Of a DNA stretch of 64,000 bases, positions 21,893 through 35,059 are shown in pieces. Both the position numbers and the translations under genes were made by a program. How positions within the stretch are numbered: the first letter of the stretch is position 1; each line of letters starts with the position of its first letter. This DNA is from Niebla homalea (Eukaryota; Ascomycota; Lecanoromycetes; Lecanorales; Ramalinaceae): NCBI GenBank assembly GCA_019925105.1, contig JAHGAU010000039.1, positions 400,488-464,487 on the forward strand. The letters run 5' to 3'. Under the pieces are notes generated by a model. It saw nothing but the letters and a program-made list of their open reading frames with translations, was not told the origin of the DNA and did not search any database.

Positions 21893-22239
21893 ATATTTCT
21901 ATAAATATTTACTTAATCCGAGTAAATATATTAAGTTTATTAATTTATCGTAAAATCGGTTAAAGTTATTATATAATAAATTATTATACACTTATTAAAA
22001 ATTACTTTTTTAAGTTTATTTAATATATATAATTATAATAAATAATTAACGGATTTTAAGTTATAAATAAGGTTATCTTTTAATATAAAGTATAATTTAA
22101 TTTTTATATTTTATAAATTTAATTTTTCCTTATTTATTAAGACTTTCTATAATTTTATTTATATTTTATTTTTTATATATTTTTCTTTAATTTATTCTTT
22201 AAATTTATTTAAAATTTAAACATAATAAAAAGTAATTAA

Positions 22240-24400
22240 TTTATTATTATTTACGTGAATAAATTCTGATTTCTATAAATAAACTTTACGTATTATTAAT
22301 TAATCGTAAAATTATTAAGATTACTAAGAATATAATTAATAAATATTATAATATGTAAATTAAGCGGAAATTAAGCTCATTAATTATAAAGGTTTTTAAA
22401 TTTATTTATTTAAAAATATTAATAATTACGTTATAATTTATAAAGATTATATAATTAAATTTATAATAATTTATTTTAATTAAATATTTAATTTTATATA
22501 TAATTTAAATTATATCCGTAATTTTTAATTCTGTAAATTAATAATTTTTCTTAATTATATTTAAGCTTTTATTAAGGAATATTATTAATTATATATTATT
22601 ATATATAATTTTTAATAAATCGTTAATCTCCGTAATATTATAAAATAATAAATTATCCTTAATATAATATATTATAATTATAATACTTAATTCTTTTAAT
22701 ATATTAATATTAATAGATAGCGGTTAATTAAGATTACAATATATAAGAAATAACGGTTTTAAAAACGCGTTTTTTAAATCCTTAAAAATATAGTTTTCTT
22801 CTTAAGTAAATATAAACTTAATTTAAAATATTTTTTATTTACGGTATAAATTAATATATTTTAAATTTATTTTTCTTAAATTTATAATAAGGAAGGTTTT
22901 ACGTACTTAAAACGGGGTAATATATTAAGTATGATTCTTTATTTTAATACGTAATTAATTTATAAAATTAAGGAAGATTTTAAAGTTTTTTAATAAATTA
23001 GGAAATTTAAAATTTTAAATAACTTTAATTTTATTATTAAATATAAATATCCTTAAAGAATTAATTTATTAATTAAGGAGCTTAATTATAAAATAACCGA
23101 TAAATAATTTTATTAATAAAAGGTTTACGTATTTATCTTTAAGAATTTAAAAAATTTAACGTAAATAAATAATATATTCTTTTAATAAATAATTAAAAAT
23201 ATTTATATTATTTATAAATATTCGTATAAAATTTTATATTAAACGTAATATATTATTTATTTATTTTTATATATATAAAGGATTACCTTTAAAATTTATT
23301 AATATAATTAAAGATTGCTTTTAATCTTTATAAAAGATAATATAAAGTTTATACCGGTTAAATTTATATATAAGAAATTAATAAAAATAACCACGGGTAT
23401 CGATTATAATAATATATTTATAATTTATAATTAAAGAAATTATTTCTGTCAGGGAAAAAGACGAAGTGCAGGTATTGAGGGTGGAGTGATAACTGCCTGG
23501 ATTGCAACTATGGACGGTGTTGCTACTTATGTAGGTGCGCGCCAAGTATATATAGCCCTAAGCCCCTGCGCTATGCCTATCTTGGTATCTGTACTGCTTG
23601 CACGTTACAATTTCTTATTATAATAATAACGGATATAAATTAGAAATCGTAATTTTATTAAATAATTAAATATTAATTATAATATAGTTTTTACGTCCGT
23701 TTAAAATATTATATTAAACGATAAAAGTAAAATATAAAAATTCTATAAGTTACGTAAATTAATATAATTTACCCTTATTATATATCTTATTTAAAACTTA
23801 TTTTATAATTTTTTAATCTTTACATTTAATATTATATGCTTTTTTAAATTTAATAATTATATTAAGTTAAAGGTTAATAAATATATTTTAATTTTCTAAA
23901 ATTTTAATTATAATATTATTATCTTTAAAGATATTATTAAATTCTTTAATAATATTACTTAATTAAACTTACGTATATCCGTTATATATATAAATTTTAA
24001 CGTTATTAAATAAAACTTATTTTTTATCACTATTAATTTATAATAATTAATTTAAGTAAGTCTTAAAATAATTAAAAGTTATAAAGATTATTTTAAAAAT
24101 ATAAAAATTAATATTATTATTAAAATAATTTTATAAATTTATAACTTGGATTTTTAAGTTCTTTATCCGTAAATAATAAGTAATATTAATGAATTTAAGA
24201 CTATTATATAATAAGGTTATAAGGGTAAATCATATAAAATTTTAAGTTTTATTTTATATAATAAATTAATTTTTTAATTAATATCGTTTTTAATTTAAAC
24301 GACCGATATTTTTAAGTTAATAATATACGTAAATATATTACCTTAAAATCTAAGATTATAAAACGGTATTAATTATAGTTTAAAGATAAAATCCTAAAAC
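22240..24400 (-). pseudogene. pol: RT/RNase H remnant of Gypsy G
   Basis: On the minus strand KSLNIIKKNYxFTELKITDI, IIYKIKYLIK, NYNVIINIFKxINL and LNFRLIYILxYLL (about 22580-22260) reproduce the RNase H block of fungal Gypsy elements (ERNYxxTELEVxxxxW...; TDHxATxxIxxQTSL...; NxRLIRASxYL). Upstream RT sequence is present but badly damaged, and its active site could not be placed. Stops are nearly all TAA at expected CAA codons. Confidence 0.7.
23447..23609. mobile_element. 163-bp solo LTR with TSD ATTTC, unmutated
   Basis: This sequence of normal composition starts TGTCAGGG and ends GTTACA, flanked by ATTTC at 23442-23446 and 23610-23614. TG...CA ends plus a perfect 5-bp duplication indicate an LTR-type insertion, probably a solo LTR of a very small or unknown retrotransposon. 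A TATA-like TATATATAG lies at about 23550. It has no other copy in the window and no RIP, although its surroundings are saturated. Confidence 0.8.
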
Positions 24401-26230
24401 TTAAATAGTTTTTTTAAAGTCTTTTTTTTTAATATATAATTAATACTTATACCGTACTATAAGTTAAAACTTAAATTTATTATTTTATATAAATTACGCG
24501 TTGGAGCTATACTACTTCCTTAATAAAAATAATTACCTTAATACTTATATTTTCATTATTACCAATAGTATATTTTTAATTACCGAAATTAATTATTATT
24601 TTATTAAGAATTATAATATTAATAGCGATTAAAATATTAATAAATAAATTACGTATTAAATAAATTTTAACCGAGATTTTTCTTAAAGTAAATATCGTAT
24701 TCTTCTTTTTAAGAAGAATAAATTAAATATTCTAAATTTATTAATAATTAATTTAAAATTATTAATATTTATAACCGGAATTAACTTAAATAATTTTAGA
24801 ATTTTAGAATTTAAATTTAAAATTTAAAAGAATATAATATTATGATTAATAATCGTAATAAAATACCCACTATTTATATAAAAGTTTACTACGGGTAAAT
24901 TAAAGGTAAAACCTATGGGGTATGTATTCTTTATTACGGTAAAATTAATAATTATAGGTATTATACTATTAACTTATTATACTTATATATATTAATTATT
25001 AACGGATTAAATCCGTTAATTTAACGGAAGGGCCTTAAAAATACTTAAGTTTACTCCCTTTAATTTTTAATAATTACCTTTAAGATAAATAAAAAGTTTA
25101 TTTTTCAATAAATATTTTAATATATATTTAATATAATAATAATAAACGGGGATTTAATATATAAAATATACTTCTTCCGTAATAAAGTTATTATTATTTT
25201 AAAATCCTTTTAATTCCTTTTTATCGGATAATATATTCTTTTTTTCTTTATTCTTAAATATAGAAACTTAATTAACCCTTTATTTTATATAATGTATTTA
25301 ATATTTAAAATCGGATTTTCTTTTTAAGGGCTTTAATTTTCCTTGGCTTAACGTTAATATTTTCTTTTATAACGTTAAGGATAATTATTATTATCTTTTT
25401 TTTTTTAAGGTTATATATTATAAGCTTTATTTTATCTATATATTTAAGAAAATAACGTTAATAATTAAGAAAAAGGATTAACTTTTAAATTTTTTATAAA
25501 ATTCCGGTTACCTTAAAATAACGTATTTATTTTACGATTTTATAAATATATTTATAAAAATACGTAATACTTAATAATGTAAATTTATTAATTATATTTA
25601 AATTTATTTATAAGCTTAAGGTAATTATTAATAATAATAATTATATTTAATAATTATAGCTCCCGTTAAAATTCTAAGTTTAATCCGCCGTAAATAAGCG
25701 TAAATTAATTTTCAATATTATTAAAATTTAATATATATATAACCTATAAAATAATTTATATATATTTATAAAACTCCCGGTTTTAAAAAATATTATTTAT
25801 AATATACTTTTCGGTAATTAAAATATTTAAGTTAACTTATTAAAATAATTTAAATTTAACGATAGTTTAAGAAGTTTATTTAATTAAACCGTTATTATAT
25901 TGTTTAAGTTATTTTTTAGTATTTAATAACTTTATAATATATTAATTTAAAACGGTATTTCTTAAGTATAATTATAAGTTATTCTATAGTAATTATATAT
26001 TTATTATTTAAATAATATCCTTTAATTAATCGATAAAGATATATATATCCCGGAAAAAAATATATTTCCCGGAATACTTAATTATAAAAGTTATATCGGA
26101 GGACTTGTTTTTATAGAAAAAGTTAAAAAATCCGACATTATTAAAATTAAAATTTATTAATCGGTTTAATTATAAGTTTCTTATTAATTATATTACGTTA
26201 TTAAAAAAAAAAGAATAAATTATTATTAAG

Positions 26231-26235
26231 ATTAT
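26231..26235. repeat. TSD of Gypsy B (ATTAT, left)
   Basis: ATTAT is repeated at 33952-33956 directly after the right-hand LTR. Confidence 0.85.
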
Positions 26236-26604
26236 TGTTAGACTGGTCCGCCGGCTTACAGCTGGCGGGGCTAGTCAAAAGGGGTTTATAGAAGACGTAA
26301 AATATAACTATAGATTTAATACTTAAATTTAAAAGGTAGATTAATTCTTAAGGAACTATAAACTGGCTGGATATAGGCCTATCCTAAATAACCGGTCTTA
26401 AGGGTAGCTTAAACCACGGTAATAATAACTTTAACTCCGGTCATAATTACGTATACCCGTATATAGAAAGCCTAAACTCTTAAAGCCTTTAATTCCAAAA
26501 GCTACCGCTTAAATGGCTACGTTACTTAATTATAACCTTTAAATAAGCCGGTATTTAATATACTTAATATATATTAAGCGCTTATTAAGCGTTAAGCATT
26601 AATA
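26236..26604 (-). repeat. 3' LTR of Gypsy B
   Basis: On the plus strand it begins TGTTAGACTGGTCCGCC and ends in the RIP form GCATTAATA of GCGCTAACA. The outer 50-60 bp (26236-26290) are unmutated with an intact hairpin; the inner end is heavily mutated. It directly abuts the polypurine tract (26605-26618 on the minus strand). Confidence 0.9.
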
Positions 26605-26618
26605 ATATCTCCCCCTTT
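26605..26618 (-). other. polypurine tract of Gypsy B
   Basis: The minus strand reads ATAAAGGGGGAGATAT directly before the 3' LTR, equivalent to the tracts in A and C. Confidence 0.8.
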
Positions 26619-26639
26619 ATACTTTAATCCTTAAAGATA

Positions 26640-26905
26640 AAGGTTATATAAATAAGTAGCAATATTATAAAGAAGACGCTAACGTATAACCGGCGTATGC
26701 ATAAGGCTTATTAAAAACCTATTACTAAAACCTAATGGGAAAAGGGTAAAGGGAAAAGAGTCCATACGTATAGAATACGTATCGGGAACGTCGTTTAATA
26801 TGTTGGACGTGATAGAACATTATGCGTCAGCGTATAACTGGCGTAATATAATAAAGCTTATTAAAAACCCCTTATAAAACCTAATAAAAAAAGGTAAATA
26901 AGAAA
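26640..26905 (-). repeat. tandem duplication with hairpin, Gypsy B
   Basis: Two copies of one segment (about 26665-26760 and 26820-26905) share GC(T/C)AACGTATAACYGGCGTA, GCTTATTAAAAACC, AAAACCTAAT and GGGTAAA motifs. The second copy, up to about 26850, is unmutated and contains CGTCAG-CGTATAA-CTGGCG, an inverted repeat. It corresponds to 11140-11455 in A. Confidence 0.6.
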
Positions 26906-27479
26906 AAAGTATTAATAGTATTAATTGGTAATTAAGTCGTTACCTAAGAATTTACTTATTAATTTTTTACGGCGTAACGACGGTTAAGTAATAAAAGATT
27001 TATTATTATTTTAAACTTCTTCTTTTTCTTTCCTTAATAGTTTTAATAATTTTTATAAATATATTATACGTAAATTTTAATTATAATACTTAATTAATAT
27101 ATAAGAGTAATTTTTATCCGTATCTTTATTATTATTATAGTAAATTACGTTAACTATATATAAACGTTTATATACTTAATATAATAATAATCTATAATAA
27201 TAATAAATGAATATATATTAATATAACGTAAATAAAAAGAAAAGTAAGTATTATTTTAATATTTTAACGTATAATACTTATATAATACGATAACGTTTTA
27301 TTAACGTTTTACGATAAGAATATATTTATAATTAAATAAAAATTAACAATATATAAGCATTTTATACTTTATATATTTTTTATAAAATAAACCTTATATT
27401 TATAATATCGGTCCTTATAATTAATATAAGTTTAAAGGCTATAGTAACCGTTATTATACCGTAAAATTATATCATTATT

Positions 27480-28220
27480 AAAACGTCGGCGTTTTAATTA
27501 AATATAATTCCCGGATAAGCTTATTAAGAAAATATATAAAATAATACGTAAACTTAATCGGGTATTATAGCCCCGGGAGAGATCTTATTTATTATATTAA
27601 TATAATAAATTCCTTTATAAGTTTAAAGTTTAACGTAAGTTATATAAGTATATAAAAGTAACGCGTTATATAATTAAATTAATATATTGCCGTATCCGAT
27701 TAAAGGCTTATAAGTTAATAACGGCCCTTAAAAAGGAAATAAAAAAGTGGTTATTTCAGGCTTTTACCGCGGAGGTAGAGGTCGTTAAATTTAAAGTAAA
27801 AGTATATACTAATATAACGATAACTTAATATTAACGTTAATATATTCTAGATAAAGAATAATATAGAAAAAAACCGAGTTTCCTTTATTAATCGTTCCGT
27901 TAATTACTTTAAATTTAAGGGCTTTAAGATAAATAAAAATAAGGAAAAGGATATAAAGATAAAGGAAATATAACTTATTTTAACGGCGGCGGTTAAAAAA
28001 TCGGCCTTAATTTTAAAAAGTAATAACTCCGGAACGTATTAAAAAGCCTTTTAATCCGTTAATATTAAGGTTAAGTTAACCTTAAAATAAAAGAAAAATA
28101 AAAGGATAAGGTTATTATATTCCGTTTAATCCGTTAATATTTATCCGGCTTTAAAAATATAAAAAAGAAGAAAAGAAAAAAAAGAAAAAGAAAACTTATT
28201 ACGTTAACGTAATAATATTA
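27480..28220 (+). pseudogene. antisense accessory ORF of Gypsy B
   Basis: The plus strand, opposite to pol, reads fairly open with stretches such as ALKKEIKKWLFQAF, TAEVEVVKFKVKVY and GFKINKNKEKDIKIKEI, ending in a Lys/Arg-rich part near 28150-28200. Position and composition match the antisense frame of A and D, while the sequence is more divergent. I do not recognise a domain. That an antisense frame persists in two diverged subfamilies suggests it was coding before RIP. Confidence 0.5.
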
Positions 28221-28699
28221 TAAATTATTTTTATTATCTTTATATATATTATAAACGTTTAACGTTTAACGTTTAAGCACTTATAATTTATATATTATTA
28301 AATAATAATATAAATATAATATTATAACCTTTAAGATATTAATTAAACTATAATATATTTTAATTAATCTTTAATTATTAATACTTTAATTTTACTTTTT
28401 TTTAACTTAATATTAATTTATTAATAAGTGCCTTCGGGTATTTATAATTTATTTTTATATTCTTATATTTACGGTATTATTATACCCGTAAATCAATTAT
28501 TATAATTATAATAAATAAATAAACGTTACTATAATGTTAATTATACTAAACGTATTATATTTTATTAAATAAAATTATAATAAATCCTTAATAACTTACG
28601 TAAAGGAAAAGTATATTAATAAAATAACCCGCGATATTAATTATTATATATAGCTATTAATTATAATATAAAATTTTTAATTATCGTGGTATTAACTTT

Positions 28700-31600
28700 A
28701 TATTCGTTTTTTTTCTTTTATATTATTTTATCGTATTACTTCTATAATTCTTATACGTTACCTAAGTTATCCGTTAAAATTTATTAATTATATTTAAAGC
28801 CTTAATTAAGTTACTTAACTTTATATTAAATACCCCGGAAGTTCTTAATACGATCCGTAATTTCCTTAATCTCTTATTCTTCTTTATTATTAATAAGTTT
28901 TAAGGGATATATTATCACTTCCGTTATTTTATTATTAACTTAAATATAATATAACTTAAGAAAAGAAATATAAATTATAAAATAAATACGATAATTTATA
29001 AGGAGGAAAAGGTAATACGCCTATTATTTAATCTTATTATTAATTTTAAAGGATTTAATAAATTAAGGTATAAGTTTTTTATTTAATTACTTAAGTTTAA
29101 GGTTCTTAATATTTAATATTATTAGATCGCCGATATTATATAACTTTAATTAATATTTTTTATTATAAGTCTATTTAATCGATTTTAATATATAACGTTA
29201 TAATTCCGTTAATTTCTTATAAATATTATTTAAAATTTTAATTCTTTTTTTTTTATTATAAATACTTTTTCTTTAATAAGTTTATCCTTAAACTTAAAAT
29301 AAATTTTAGGATTATATTTATAATTAACGTAAAAAGGGCTATATTTTAAACTTAAATAATATATATTTATATAAGAATATTTAATTATTAATAATAAATT
29401 TATTTAATTTATTTATTTTAAGTTAATAAATATTTTTAAATATTATTTTATTCCTTAATTTTAACGTTCCGTTTATTTATTAATTTAAGGATAAAATACG
29501 GTATCAAGTTTACGTATTATCTTTAAATAATAATATATTAAACCTTAATAATTACTTATAAAAACGGAACCTTTATTAATAATAATCCCGTTTAATATGC
29601 CGTATTTAAGGAAAACCTCCTTAAATAATAATTTAATTAATATAATAACGTTTATACTTTTTATTATAAGTAAGTAACGATATATCTTTATATAACGGTT
29701 TACGACCATTAAGATTAAGTTATAAACTTACCCCTTATATTTATTAAAGGGTAAATTAATAATAAAGTTTATAATTAATTTTTTTTAAGGTTATATCGGA
29801 AGAAGGAGTTAAGTTAATTCGCCGTAAAAGCGATAACGGTATACCTTAACCCTTTAATATATATTATATATCTTAATATAATCCGTAACTTAAACTTTTA
29901 AATTATCTTAATAATATTTCCGGGTTAATAGCTTATAAGTTTTATTAATATTAAAGTAATCCGTTAACTCGTTATCGTAATATTTATTAATTAATTCCTT
30001 TTAAATTACTTTATTCTTAAGGATATATAACCGGTTATTATATTTAATAAGGCTAATTAAATTAATACTTTAAACTTTATTAAGTTATAAATAATCTTTA
30101 ACCGGCTTAACGGCGGCTTTTTTAATTTTATAAGTAAACTTATTATTAACTTATAAATCTTTAATAAGCCGTTATATTAAGATTAATTTTTTATAAACGT
30201 TTTTAAATAATTAATATATTTCTTTCCGTAAAATAATAACTTAAATACCCTTTAATATAAATAAAAACGTATAGCTTATAATTACGGCCCGTTAACGTTC
30301 CGGTAACTTTTTTAATTAAAAAGTAAACTTATTTTATAACGTAAATAAAAAAGTAATATTAAAAAATAAAACTTTTTTATAATTTAAACGTCTTAATAAT
30401 AAATTAATAAAGTTTATTTTACTTTAATAATAAAATACTTTAAAGTTATAATTAATAAGTTTTAAGTTTTATTTAATTTAATATAAACTTAAAGCCGGTT
30501 ACTTTATAAATTTTTAGAGATTATTATAATCCGTTTATACTTAAATAATTTTAACGTTTCCTTTTAAATAATAACGTTATTACTTAAATACCGTAATAAT
30601 AACGAAAAGTTCTTAATTATACGTTTTATCATTTTATTTAATGGGTTATATTTTCCGGGATTAATAAACTATTAAACGCCAATAACCCTCCTTAAATTAT
30701 TAAGATAGGATATTAATAATAATAAAATTAAACGTATTAATTTTTATTTATACCCCCTTTTTAAATTAAAATAACGGAGTAATAACGTATTACTGAATAT
30801 ATTACGTAATTAATTAAACGCCGTTATTATTGCGTTATTTTACTTTAATAACCCAGCCTTCTTTCCCTCTTTATTACCCTTAAGTAAACTCATTAAAGGT
30901 TCGGTTATCCTTAAGTACTTATAAATAAAACGTTTATAAAAGTTAAAAAACTTTAAAAAGACCTGGATATCCCGGTAAGTCTTTAAGGTAAGTTAATCCT
31001 TAATTATTTTAATACGTTTTTAATTTATTTATATCCCCTTTATAGAGATTATAAATTTTAAAAACTTAACTTAAGTAGTATTAAATTGGTATTTCTTTAA
31101 GTTAATATAAAGCTAAAATTAACGTAATTAATTAAGGACTTATTTAATATAACGTTAATAATCCGCTGGCTTTTTATTAAAAATAAAAATATCGTTAAAA
31201 TAAATTATATAAGTTATATTAATAAGGCCGGTAAAGGCTTAATTAATATAAACTTAAAAAGTTACCGGGATATTAATTAACTTAAATAATATAATTAAAT
31301 ACTTAAAATAACTATAATATATACGGAACGTTATCTTTTATTTATCGTTTTACTTAATTTAAAGCCGGTAATAAGTATCCTTAAGGTTTAACTTAATAAA
31401 TCGTAAAAAGTTATTTAACCGGTTAAGAGTCTTAATAATTAAGGGTAATAAGTATTGATTTTCAACCGTAACCGTATTTAAACCCCGGTAATTTATATAG
31501 AAACGAAGGCCGCCATCTTTTTTTAAAATGAAAAGGATAAGGGTATTTATAGGGGACGTTAAATAATAAATTTACCCCCGGGCTAAGGTATTATTAAGAT

Positions 31601-32900
31601 ATTACCGGAGCTCCGCCAGCTTAGTCCTAAATAGGTTATATAAAGGTTTATAAGGTAACTCCCTTTTATTTAAGTTAATTATATAATTACCCTTTTTTAA
31701 CTTAAGTAAAGTATTAGTTATTTTATTAAAAAAGATATTTATATAATTATTTAATTTTTACAAAATAATTAAATTAATAAATTCTTATATTATAATTATA
31801 CTTATAAAACCTTAAATAAGGCTTTATAATATTTCTTTTAAAAACGCCGTTATCGCATTAATATATATAATTATAAAGATATTATTAATCTTTATTAAAG
31901 TTTAATTAAATTCTTAAACGTTATTAATTTATAGGTTATTAAACTTAACCTTAAAATATTATTAATTAACCGCCGGATTAAGTATAATCTTAAGGGACTT
32001 TAATATAAGGAGACCTAGAATTATATTTAATTTATTTTAATCTATAATATAAAAGAATATCTTATATAGCTTCGCTTATCCTTAATTATTAATTAAATTA
32101 TATTATAATTAATAGGCCTTATAATAATAAACCTTATTATTATTAAATAGTTTAACCTTCAGTAAAACGGCGGGGGTAAGTTATAAGTCTTATTAAACCG
32201 TAAACCGTTATAAAATCAAATTTACTTAAGCTCCTATATTAAATAATACTATAAGTAATTATTAATTACCCTTAAGCCTTATTTAGCCTTTAATATAAAA
32301 AATAGAATTAACCTTTATTAATCTTTATTCTAATTCCGGCTTTAAAATGCCGTTAAAACGTTAGCGTTTTTTAACTTAACGTATTTTTTATTTATAGTAT
32401 TTACGGCTGTAATTTTAATGCTGTTTTTTTAAAGATAATTAAGTGAGATATAATTTTTTTTATAATAAATATAATATTTAAAATCTTTATATACTGGATT
32501 AAGTTTTAATTCGGCTTTACGTTTTTTATTATATTAATTATTAGCCTTAATAAAACAAGCCAATTTTATACTATTACTTTTAAGCTTTAATACCTTATTA
32601 TTAAAAAATTTACCTTTATTAATTAAATGGTTAACGTTAATAATATTAATATTAATAGAACGTTTTAAGTTTTTTTTTTATATAATAACGGCCGTAACGA
32701 TAACGTTATAAGTACTTAAAACGTTTCCGGTAAAAATAATTCTAAACTTTAAATTTAATAATAACTTTATAAAAAGCGTATAAGCCTTAAATTTATCCGG
32801 TAAAATAAGTAGGTTTTCTTTAATTATTTTAAAATAATTATAAAAAGTAATAACCTTTTAACTTAATTATTATTTTATATTCTTAAAACGCTTATAATAA
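28700..32900 (-). pseudogene. pol: gag-pol remnant of Gypsy B
   Basis: The minus strand carries INxAFTGLINITYIIYFNDI around 31230-31188, with FND for the FDD/YLDD catalytic box of RT (31191-31199), followed by FIFNKKPADY. The distance from the 5' LTR (about 2.75 kb) equals that in A. RNase H and integrase regions follow to about 28700 by collinearity with A. The gag-equivalent part right of 31900 is hard to read. Stops are RIP-type throughout. Confidence 0.82.
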
Positions 32901-33582
32901 GATAGCCGGCGGTTCTTTAAATTAATTACTTAATTTATAAGTTTAACTTTAAACTCTTTAAAAGTAAAGGTCCGGATTAAAAAGGGGTCCGGGTTTTAAA
33001 TAATATAATTAATAGACTATAGGTAATATATAATTTTAATGTAATTATTTAAAAAGTAATCCGGGCTTAATAAAAAAGACTTCTTTATAATAATAAATTA
33101 TTGTTAATATTTACCTTCGGACTTACCTATATATTTAAGTAAGGTAACCGGCTTAAAGGATTTATTATACTTAAAGGGTAAAAGGGCACTTATAGTCCGT
33201 TAAGCGGCGGCGTAATATATTTTAAGTAAAAGGCTTTTAATACCTTAATTAATATTACCGAAATTACGAAAAAAAGATAATACCTTAAAGCTTTAATTTT
33301 ACTTTTCTAGTTAATTAACTTCCCGTTTAAATTTTAACGTTTAAACTTTAATTAAAGTTTCGTTACGCCGGAATTTTATTTATTTTAATCGGTTTAAGTT
33401 AACTTAACGTTTAATTAACGCTTTATACGATATAATACTTCCTTTAAGGGGAGGTTCTTAATTTAATCCCTAAATTGATCCTTAAAGGTTTTTATTATTA
33501 ATTATTTCCGTAAATCGTTCCGGAAAATAAAGAAATATATTTTACTCCGGGCCTTTTACCTTAAAAGGAAGAAGAATTAAAA

Positions 33583-33951
33583 TATTAAATTAATCCGCCG
33601 GCTTATAGTTAACGGGGCTAATTAAAAGGGGTTTATAGAAGACGTAAAGTATAACTATAAATTTAATACTTAAATTTAAAAAGTAAATTAATTCTTAAGG
33701 AACTATAAATTAATTAAATATAAGCTTATCTTAAATAACCGGTCTTAAAAGTAACTTAAACCACGGTAATAATAACTTTAACCCCGGTTATAATTACGTA
33801 TGCCCGTGTATAAAAGGCCTGAACTCTTAAAGCCTTTAATTTTAAAAGTTACCGCTTAAACGGCTACGTTATTTGGCCATAGCCCTTAAGTGAGCCGGTG
33901 CTTGGTATACTTGGTATGCGCTAGGCGCTTGCTGAGCGCTAGGCGCTAACA
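33583..33951 (-). repeat. 5' LTR of Gypsy B
   Basis: This is a full 369-bp LTR. Its outer (right) 100 bp, 33850-33951, are unmutated with the GCGCTAGGCGCT repeats. Its inner (left) end is heavily mutated (TATTAAATTAATCC for TGTTAGACTGGTCC), the reverse of the pattern in the 3' LTR. TTTTAATTCTTCTTCC follows on the minus strand, as in A. Confidence 0.9.
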
Positions 33952-33956
33952 ATTAT

Positions 33957-34915
33957 TTTATTATTAATTTTATATAATAACGGGAATTAATTCTTAAATT
34001 ATACTTTATAATTATATTATTTACTTTTTAATAAAACTTATTATTTTTAATTAATTAAGCGGATTAATAAATTAAGCAAAAATTGCTTTTTTAATAAAAA
34101 TACCTCTTATTTAATTTAATAAACTTAAATTTAATAAACTGAAGTTTAATATATTAAATTTATTAAACTTAAATTCGGGTTTAATACTTAAAACCGGAAA
34201 AGAGTATCGTAATATTAATATTAATATAAAAGGTAAATTTAATAATTACTATAATAATAGAAAATTATTTAATAAAAATAATAATCTTATAATATTAAGT
34301 TTTTAAGGACTTTAATTATATTAACGTAATCTAAACCTACTTAATTTTATTAAGGTTAATAACGATTTTAATAGTTATAATAATAATAGGACGTTTTCAA
34401 AGTATAGAATATTACGTTAAAGTAATAAAGAATTTAATTTTTAATTTTTAAAAATTAAATTAAAAAAAGAAATAATAAATTTTATAACTTTAAAAGATTT
34501 TAACCGAAGTAATCTGCCTATAATAGGTATAATTTTTAAATTATTTAATTTTTAATTATTTTTAACTATTTAAGCAACTCTTTCTGAAGTTAAGTATAGG
34601 ATTATCGTAATTATTAAGTTACCGGATTTTAATAAGGTATTTAATTAATATATTAAAATAATAATATTAAAATCCGGTAATATTTAAAAAGCTTATAATA
34701 TATATATTTTCTTTATAATACCGTTTTTAATTTTTCTTTAAAGGTATTTAAAAGCGAATTAAAAATAATATTTTAAAGGATATAAAGCTAATACTTTTAA
34801 TACCGCTATAGGAGAAGTATCCGTTACGGTTAATAAATTAATACTTTAATTCATATTAACGGATCTTATAATATACGTTAATATAATATTAATATAAGTA
34901 ACTATTATTATTATT
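33957..34915. other. unassigned RIP-mutated sequence
   Basis: It holds no recognisable gene. A cluster of short palindromic repeats built from TTTAATAAACTTAAA-like units lies at 34110-34185. The stretch from about 34830 may be the diverged continuation of the Gypsy fragment D, and the left part may be the continuation of element G beyond the insertion of B. Neither can be shown from the window alone. Confidence 0.4.
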
Positions 34916-35059
34916 TATTAATATATAGACTAACAAGTATAATAATATATAAATAATAATTCTACCTAAAGGATAAGAGTATTATAAGGATGCCTGTCCT
35001 CTACGTACAAATGGGTGTCCTACACCTATCAATGCTCCCATGCATGCATGCACATAACA
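34916..35059 (+). mobile_element. 144-bp short element, copy 2
   Basis: It has the same length and orientation as copy 1 (13785-13928). The left 60 bp are mutated and the right half is unmutated, including four ATGC units (35035-35052), ending CACATAACA. It sits inside the A-like Gypsy fragment D, whose homology resumes directly behind it (AATATTTTACTT for AACGTTTTACTT). Confidence 0.72.

Larger units (their letters stand above)
21905..26235 (-). mobile_element. Ty3/Gypsy element G, 5' part (RNase H, RT, probably gag)
   Basis: This continues pol of G behind LINE2. The minus strand runs from RNase H (22240-22700) through an RT region (22700-24400, carrying a 163-bp solo LTR) to a Lys-rich region (24900-26200) that would be gag by position. 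The element appears to be interrupted at 26235 by Gypsy B (TSD ATTAT) and may continue right of 33956, but that part is too degraded to confirm. Confidence 0.65.
26236..33951 (-). mobile_element. complete Ty3/Gypsy LTR retrotransposon B (7.7 kb)
   Basis: This minus-strand element has 369-bp LTRs at both ends (3' LTR 26236-26604, 5' LTR 33583-33951) and a perfect TSD ATTAT. It is collinear with A: gag, RT (active site at 31188-31202), integrase, antisense frame, duplicated hairpin segment and polypurine tract. The sequence differs from A clearly beyond RIP, so A and B are related subfamilies. The coding parts are dead through RIP. Confidence 0.92.

Noticed and set aside
33957..34915. Continuation of Gypsy G behind element B
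   Set aside because: Plausible from the ATTAT duplication, but no protein or nucleotide homology could be read, so it is left unassigned.
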